From Balaenoptera acutorostrata (lineage: Eukaryota; Chordata; Mammalia; Artiodactyla; Balaenopteridae): DNA of 64,000 nucleotides. Within the stretch, counting starts at the first letter, position 1; each line of letters opens with the position of its first letter. This document shows positions 59,111-64,000 of the stretch, piece after piece. Below the pieces are notes generated by a model. It was not told the origin of the DNA, searched no databases, and was given only the letters and a program-made list of their open reading frames with translations. Position numbers and translations under genes: made by a program. Where the stretch lies: the NCBI RefSeq assembly GCF_949987535.1, contig NC_080072.1, positions 54,132,356 to 54,196,355 of the forward strand. The letters run 5' to 3'.

Positions 59111-60700
59111 GGAGAGGTCCAAAGAAGCAGGTGGTAAGATGAGATTTTAAAGCTAGATCACTAACCACCTGGTTGGCAATGAGGAGCTCATCACTGGTAA
59201 TAGGTAGAGCATAAAAGGTTGTGGTCCAGTTCTCACTGGTGATGAATTAGGGTGGTATGTCCATGGAGAGGAATGCACTAGCTGGTGCGATGTACTGAGC
59301 ATCTGAGAAATATAGGAGAAATGGTAACTATAAGGATAATAGACTTGAATGATTATTGCAAAGTCCATGGATATTCTAGAAAAAGATAATAACCAGCTGC
59401 AGGCCATTAACAGGCAATGAAAGCCAAGTGAGAAAGCTTACAAAGAGGTTCTCATCTCCTGCAGCAGGAGGGCAGAGAAAGCTGAAGACCTGGACGGGGA
59501 CTTAATAAAGTAGTCAAGTTCCAGAGATAGTAAATGACTAACCAAGGCAGGTCTGATATACCAAGGTTAATGGGACTCTGACACTTAGGCTGGGGATGTC
59601 TGTGTATATTTTGAACTCCCAGACTCCTCTAAATCCTCTGAGCATGCAGAAGTACCCCTCTTCTCCTTTTAAGAGTTAGCACATCCTGCTTGTTTGAAGG
59701 CAGTGCAGAGAACTCAGACCCTTAAGACAAAGTGTGCCTCCCTCAGGAACTGCCCCCACCTATACCCCTGGCCACTAGGCCTACACTTAGGGTTAAGTCA
59801 TAGCATAATCCAGCTGGGGATGTGCTGGGCCTATTAAAGGAAGAAAAGGACTATTCACTAAAGGAGCTGCAAAGGAACTACAAGGCCCAGCCATCAGTTA
59901 CTAGCATGAGCCAGGGTGTACACATGAGACTGGACTCTGAGGAGGCCTAGTCAAGGGAACCAGAACATAAGACTGGACAGAGGAGAGTTTGATTTAGTAG
60001 GTAGACAAACTTGCTATTAAGATGGCTCCTGGAAGCATGGGAAAAGTGATGGCTCACACTAAGTGAAGTTAAAATGTCACAAGGGCCAGTGCAGCTGGTG
60101 GAGGAAAGGATTAAAAGGTTCAGGGAAGTGGATACACTATGTAAGGCCAGAAGACTCACCAGATAACTATGCTCCAAAGGAACTTTACACCATTTACCAA
60201 AGCTACAAGGAATGTGCTGCTAAGAGGGGCACCAACATTACTGAAAAATTCAGTGGTGGCTCTCCTGTATACACCAGCGCTGGTGGTAGGAGAAAGTGTT
60301 ATAGAACTAGGCACACTAAACAGCAATGAGGATGGTAGAACTGCAAAATGATAGAAGCCAGGTGGCAGTACTTAACCACTGGATTATAGAGGTAACTAGA
60401 AACCAGGTAGATACAATTATTCTAACGAGCCATTGAAAGTTATGGCCCCAATTAAAATTTGATGATCCTGAGCCACTTCTCAGACCAGAACCCACTGAAT
60501 GAAGAAGAGGCTAGGTCCCCAGAAGGAAAAACCCTATGACATTCTGGCAAGTATACACGGCAATGATTTCCCTCTCAGTCCTCCCACTACTGTGGAAATG
60601 AGAATACCAAAATATTTTGGGGAGTGTTGATTATAGGGTCCTCACTTCCAAAATACATTCCTAGCATGCAGCACATAGCACTACAAGTACAGAGTTGGGA
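59110..60700 (+). mobile_element. Degenerate ERV internal region (ERVL/MaLR-like)
   Basis: The DNA after the LTR-like end reads like the internal part of an ERVL or MaLR element, with a gag-like coiled-coil remnant near 59365-59480. It is full of stops and frameshifts and cannot make a protein. The open frame at 60063-60329 lies inside it and is a chance remnant. Family assignment is by recognition only. Confidence 0.45.
60222..60514 (+). repeat. 293-bp direct repeat, first copy
   Basis: This stretch recurs at 62213-62505 at a constant offset of 1991 bp with no gaps. By eye there are six differences in 293 positions. This copy is continuous with its ERV-like surroundings, so it is probably the source. 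Confidence 0.95.
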
Positions 60701-60704
60701 TGGG

Positions 60705-62200
60705 ACGGTTAATCTACCCTTTCAGTCTGATCATCCATCTCCAAGCACTATTTGTTATATTACATAAGTACCTAATAAAACTCCACCCACAATTTCTATT
60801 TGGTAAGTCAGTGTTAATTTTCTTATTTTTCTTCACTGCCTCTACCACATTTAATGTCTTTTTGAGCCAATTATCAAGTTTCCTTGCCCTATTAGTAGCC
60901 AGCGGGTTTTCCCCCCTCTTTTTAAATAAATGAGGTATATATGGAATTCAAGAGAACTCAGCTCGTTTCCTTTGAGAAGCCTCCTTACCCTTGTACCACC
61001 AACCAACAAAGCAGTACAATGCACCCAGTCAATTTCACTTCAGAACAAAAAGTTGGTACACTACTCAAGTATTGAACCCTTGCTTTGTCATCTTATTAGT
61101 TAATTATTCTTACAGTTATTGCTTCCTCAAGAGTTGAAGTGGTATTTTATCTTTCTTCTGGATCCCCATTGTAGAACTTGGCCCATAATGGGCCCTTAAT
61201 AAATCTTAATTGACGTTTGATAACTAGATTCGTCCAAAGTATCAAACTCTTTAATGTCAAGGTGTAGTTTTAACCTAAATGTAATAATAATAATAATAAA
61301 CCCCAAACTTAGCCTCAGAGTCATCAAAAATGTAACATTTTTGAAAACCCATTTTTAGTTTATTAATCTTAAAAAAAAATAAAAAATAAAAAAGAGCCAT
61401 GACTCATTTTGTTCATAGCTAGGCAAAATTATAGAATGCTGGAATTGTGAGGAATTTTAGGGATGATGTAGCCTAAAATTCTTGTTTTATACCAGAGGAA
61501 ACTGAGGACCCAAAGACATAAAGTGACCTGCTGGTGACCTGACCTAGAGTAAGGGGTAGGCAGCTGCTCCAGTTTATAAGACTCCAGTTTATAAGGGGTG
61601 CCCAAACATCTCTGGGTACCAAAACACTGCAGGAAATTTAACAAGGTAGGAAAATTTGTGTATGTATATGAGAGCCCTTCTGGGGCAGTGAACTCCAGTT
61701 GTTGTAAGAGAGACTTTGATTAGTAATTTAAGATGAGAATGAATAACAATGAACTCTCACTCAACAGCTTCCTAAGGAGTCTGGAATGGACAAACAAAGG
61801 GCTTTTGTTTTGTGGAATGGAGTAAGCAAATTTGGCTCACAGCTGGATTGCCCTGGAAAATAAAGGTGAGGATTAGCCTACCACCTCCGGTCCTCCCTTC
61901 TACCCTTCCTCTATCTAATTGTAGAACAAAAGTTAACGAAACCTGGTTTGAAGAAAGTGTGCTAGTAGCTCTTAGCCTCCAATCTACCCTTCGAAACCCT
62001 GAGCTGGGTGGGGCTCTGCAAACCACATTTCTCCTTTGCCAGCCTGGTCCTCTGTTAAGCTCTCCCTGCAAGGGGCACTGGAGGAAGACTGGAACACTGC
62101 AGGAGGGAGATGGGACTTGTTCCTTTCGGTCTATTTCCTGTTCCTGTCAGTGTCACCCTAGCAAAGGCCATTGACCTTGACAGCAGCAGTTGGTGCCAGT
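60705..62200. other. Intergenic, nothing firmly recognised
   Basis: A short TAA tract lies at 61281-61298, a MIR-like reverse piece at 61430-61560, and an A/AATAAA-rich patch at 61370-61395. The stretch 61900-62200 may be an old repeat. No gene is supported. Confidence 0.45.
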
Positions 62201-62214
62201 TTCCAGATCTGGAA
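62201..62214. repeat. Perfect 14-bp palindrome
   Basis: TTCCAGATCTGGAA equals its own reverse complement and marks the left edge of the second 293-bp copy. Confidence 0.9.
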
Positions 62215-62505
62215 GAGGGGCACCAGCATTACTGAAAAATTCAGTGGTGGCTCTCCTGTATACACCAGCGCTGGTGGTAGGAGAAACTGTTATAGAACTA
62301 GGCACACTAAACAGCAATGAGGATGGTAGAACCGCAAAATGATAGAAGCCAGGTGGCAGTACTTAACCTCTGGATTATAGAGGTAACTAGAAACCAGGTG
62401 GATACAATTATTCTAATGAGCCATTGAAAGTTATGGCCCCAATTAAAATTTGATGATCCTGAGCCACTTCTCAGACCAGAACCCACTGAATGAAGAAGAG
62501 GCTAG
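62213..62505 (+). repeat. 293-bp direct repeat, second copy, bounded by palindromes
   Basis: It is the near-identical copy of 60222-60514. Its left edge overlaps a perfect 14-bp palindrome and its right edge runs into a perfect hairpin. The neighbouring DNA is unlike the ERV-like context of the first copy, so this one was probably pasted in. Confidence 0.93.
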
Positions 62506-62538
62506 AGGTGCCCTCTAGCCCCTAGAGGGCACCTCTAG
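62502..62538. repeat. Perfect 17-bp hairpin with 3-nt loop
   Basis: CTAGAGGTGCCCTCTAG (62502-62518) and CTAGAGGGCACCTCTAG (62522-62538) are exact reverse complements around CCC. GAGGTGCCYTCT recurs at 62541 and 62554. It is not followed by a T run, so it is not a terminator-like signal; it looks like a replication or repair scar. Confidence 0.93.
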
Positions 62539-62887
62539 GGGAGGTGCCCTCTGAGAGGTGCCTTCTCAGAACAAGCCTGAACTCCAAACTTCTAGATTTT
62601 GATAACCCCATCCTCTTCCCTCTCTATTCCCCCAGGCCTGGGGGAGGTCGCCACTAATGCAGTTATTCTCTCTTCTCTGCTTTTTCTCTTCTTTCAGTCC
62701 TCTAACGCCCATTTAACTAAGTCTCTATATTAAAATTCTACTAACATGACTAGTGTGAATTTTGTTTTCCTGAAGGAATAAAACTGCTGAAAGCTGCCAG
62801 AGCATTAACCTGCTCAGAGTTCCTATAAGTCAATCCAATCTTGAGTGGGGCTAATTATAGCTACCGTTTATTAAAATACCTGCTATG

Positions 62888-63141
62888 GGGACTTCCCTGG
62901 TGTTCCAGTGGGTAAGACTCCGTGCTCCCAATGCAGGGGGCCCATGTTTGATCCCTGGTCGGGGAACTAATGCCCACATGCATGCCACAACTAAGAGTTC
63001 ACATGCCACAACTAAGAAGTCCGCATGCCACAACTAAGAAGCCCGCATGCCGCAGCTATGAGCCTGCATGCCACAACTAAAAGATACCTCGTGCCGCAAC
63101 TGAGACCTGGCACAGCCTAAATAAATAAATAAATATTTAAA
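62888..63141 (+). mobile_element. CHR-1-like SINE with repeated CATGCCACAACTAA units
   Basis: It starts GGGACTTCCCTGGTGTTCCAG, has GTTTGATCCCTGGTCGGGG, and then several CATGCCACAACTAA-type repeats and an AAAT tail. CCTGCTATG on the left matches GACTGCTATG on the right. Confidence 0.9.
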
Positions 63142-63340
63142 ATGACTGCTATGAACTCAGCGCTTAAATACATGATCTCTTTTAATTCTCACAACTCTAG
63201 GGGCTGGGTATCATGCCGATCTTAACAGATGAGAAGAGGCTCAGAGAGGTTTGAGTAAGTTGTTCATGGTTACCTAGCTAGTGAAAGATAGAATTTGGAT
63301 TCAAACTTAGGTTTTTTGAACTGCCAAACCTATGCTTTTA
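63142..63340 (-). repeat. MIR SINE remnant
   Basis: It reads CAGATGAGAAGAGGCTCAGAG, GTTACCTAGCTAGTGAAAG and TTTGGATTCAAACTTAGG, a reverse MIR. Confidence 0.8.
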
Positions 63341-63356
63341 CTCTCTTTTCTTTTAA

Positions 63357-63555
63357 TTTTTTTTTTTTAAGATTTTTTTGATGTGGACCATTTTCAAAGC
63401 CTTTATTGAATTTGTTACAATATTGCTTCTGTTTCATGTTTTGATTTTTTTGGCCACGAGGCATGTGGGATCTTAGCTCCCTGACCAGGGATCAAACCCA
63501 CACCTCCTGCACCAGAAGGAGAAGTTTCAACCACTGGACCTCCAGGGAAGTCCCT
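63357..63555 (-). mobile_element. CHR-type SINE, medium form
   Basis: It has a T run, GATGTGGACCATTTTCAAAG, TTTTTTGGCCACGAGGCATG and ends CCTCCAGGGAAGTCCC. CTCTTTTCTTYTAATTTTT flanks it (about 63343-63360 and 63556-63574). Confidence 0.88.
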
Positions 63556-63574
63556 CTTTTCTTCTAATTTTTAA

Positions 63575-64000
63575 ACATGCTTTTTTTAAAAATTAGAGTA
63601 ATGCATATACTTTATAGCAGGTCAAACAGTGGAAAAATTAACGTATAAAAAAAGCACATGTTAATAATTTCCCCTTTCTTCCCTCTAATGCCTTCACCAC
63701 TCCCTTACCACCATCCTCCACCCCACCTCAATCAACCAACATTAACACTGTGTTGTGTAACTTCCCACGACTTTCTTTTTGCTGATACAAATATATAAAC
63801 ATAAAAAGTGGGTGCTTTTCTCCTTTTTTTTTCCTTAACAAAAATAGGGACATGCAATACACATTACTGTGCAACTTGCTTTTTCACTTAACAATATTTC
63901 ATACTCATTCCTCCTGGTTGGTACAGATAGATTTAACTCATGTTTTTAATAGCTAGATCATATTCCATAATATAATGTAAATGCATAAAAATGTATTCAG
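63575..64000 (-). mobile_element. L1 3' UTR-like sequence to the window end
   Basis: GTGCAACTTGCTTTTTCACTT and AGCTAGATCATATTCCATAAT are L1M 3' UTR patterns read in reverse. The element runs off the window. Confidence 0.6.

Noticed and set aside
60063..60329. 88-aa plus-strand frame that is partly repeated at 62.2 kb
   Set aside because: It lies in degenerate ERV-like DNA. The repeat copies only its 3' part and keeps no start, so coding is not supported.
62502..62538. Hairpin as a microRNA precursor or terminator
   Set aside because: A 17-bp stem with a 3-nt loop is too short and too tight for a miRNA precursor, and no T run follows.
29430..64000. POLD3 exons expected right of LIPT2
   Set aside because: In human POLD3 is about 100 kb away (from memory) and no POLD3-like coding exon is seen here.

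Overview
This is mammalian nuclear DNA, almost certainly from a cetacean and more likely a toothed whale. About two dozen tRNA-derived SINEs of the CHR (Cetacea-Hippopotamus-Ruminantia) type are scattered through the window. Long CHR-2-like copies, young-looking with clear target-site duplications, dominate. No BovB or Bov-tA repeats of ruminants are visible. Cetartiodactyl-type L1 3' ends and old mammalian repeats (L2, MIR, L1M, MLT1, ERV LTRs) fill most of the rest.

Only one intact protein-coding gene can be supported: LIPT2, mitochondrial octanoyl-transferase, on the minus strand in two exons (start codon at 29264, stop at 27574). It has a CpG-island promoter at about 28.74-29.37 kb. From memory, human gene order is KCNE3 - LIPT2 - POLD3, with KCNE3 transcribed in the LIPT2 direction roughly 24 kb beyond the LIPT2 3' end. 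A second CpG island at 5.8-6.6 kb lies about 21 kb downstream of LIPT2 and carries a good minus-strand splice donor. It is the best candidate for the KCNE3 promoter and non-coding first exon; the KCNE3 coding exon is not in the window.

Two processed pseudogenes are recognisable from their proteins. An RWDD4 retrocopy (minus, about 11.39-12.70 kb) has lost its start codon and has frameshifts and stops. It is split by an L1 fragment whose tail was in turn hit by a SINE. An ANAPC13 retrocopy (plus, 15.93-18.58 kb) has a poly(A) tail and a target-site duplication, sits inside an older L1 3' end, has an unusually long 5' part that may be a retained intron, and carries a SINE in its 3' UTR.

Layout: 0-5.8 kb, old L2/MIR intergenic; 5.8-6.6 kb, CpG island; 6.6-11.2 kb, SINE clusters; 11.4-12.7 kb, RWDD4 pseudogene; 13-15.6 kb, L2/MIR; 15.6-18.8 kb, nested L1 with ANAPC13 pseudogene; 19-27 kb, L2/MIR/L1 plus a solo LTR and an MLT1 LTR; 27.1-29.4 kb, LIPT2; 30.4-35.8 kb, long minus-strand L1; 36-49 kb, mixed old repeats with one LTR, SINE nests and a candidate hAT fossil; 49.4-54.2 kb, a second long L1 with nested SINEs, an LTR and a younger L1; 56.8-58.7 kb, SINE and L1 5' part; 58.7-60.7 kb, ERV-like LTR plus internal remnant; 60.2 and 62.2 kb, a 293-bp near-identical direct duplication with a perfect hairpin at one junction; 62.9-64 kb, SINEs and L1.

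I found no previously undescribed functional system. The interesting content is the nested retrotransposition history, two retrocopies, a local duplication with hairpin footprints, and a candidate unannotated promoter/exon. Repeat family names are by recognition, not by search, and boundaries without a stated target-site duplication are approximate.
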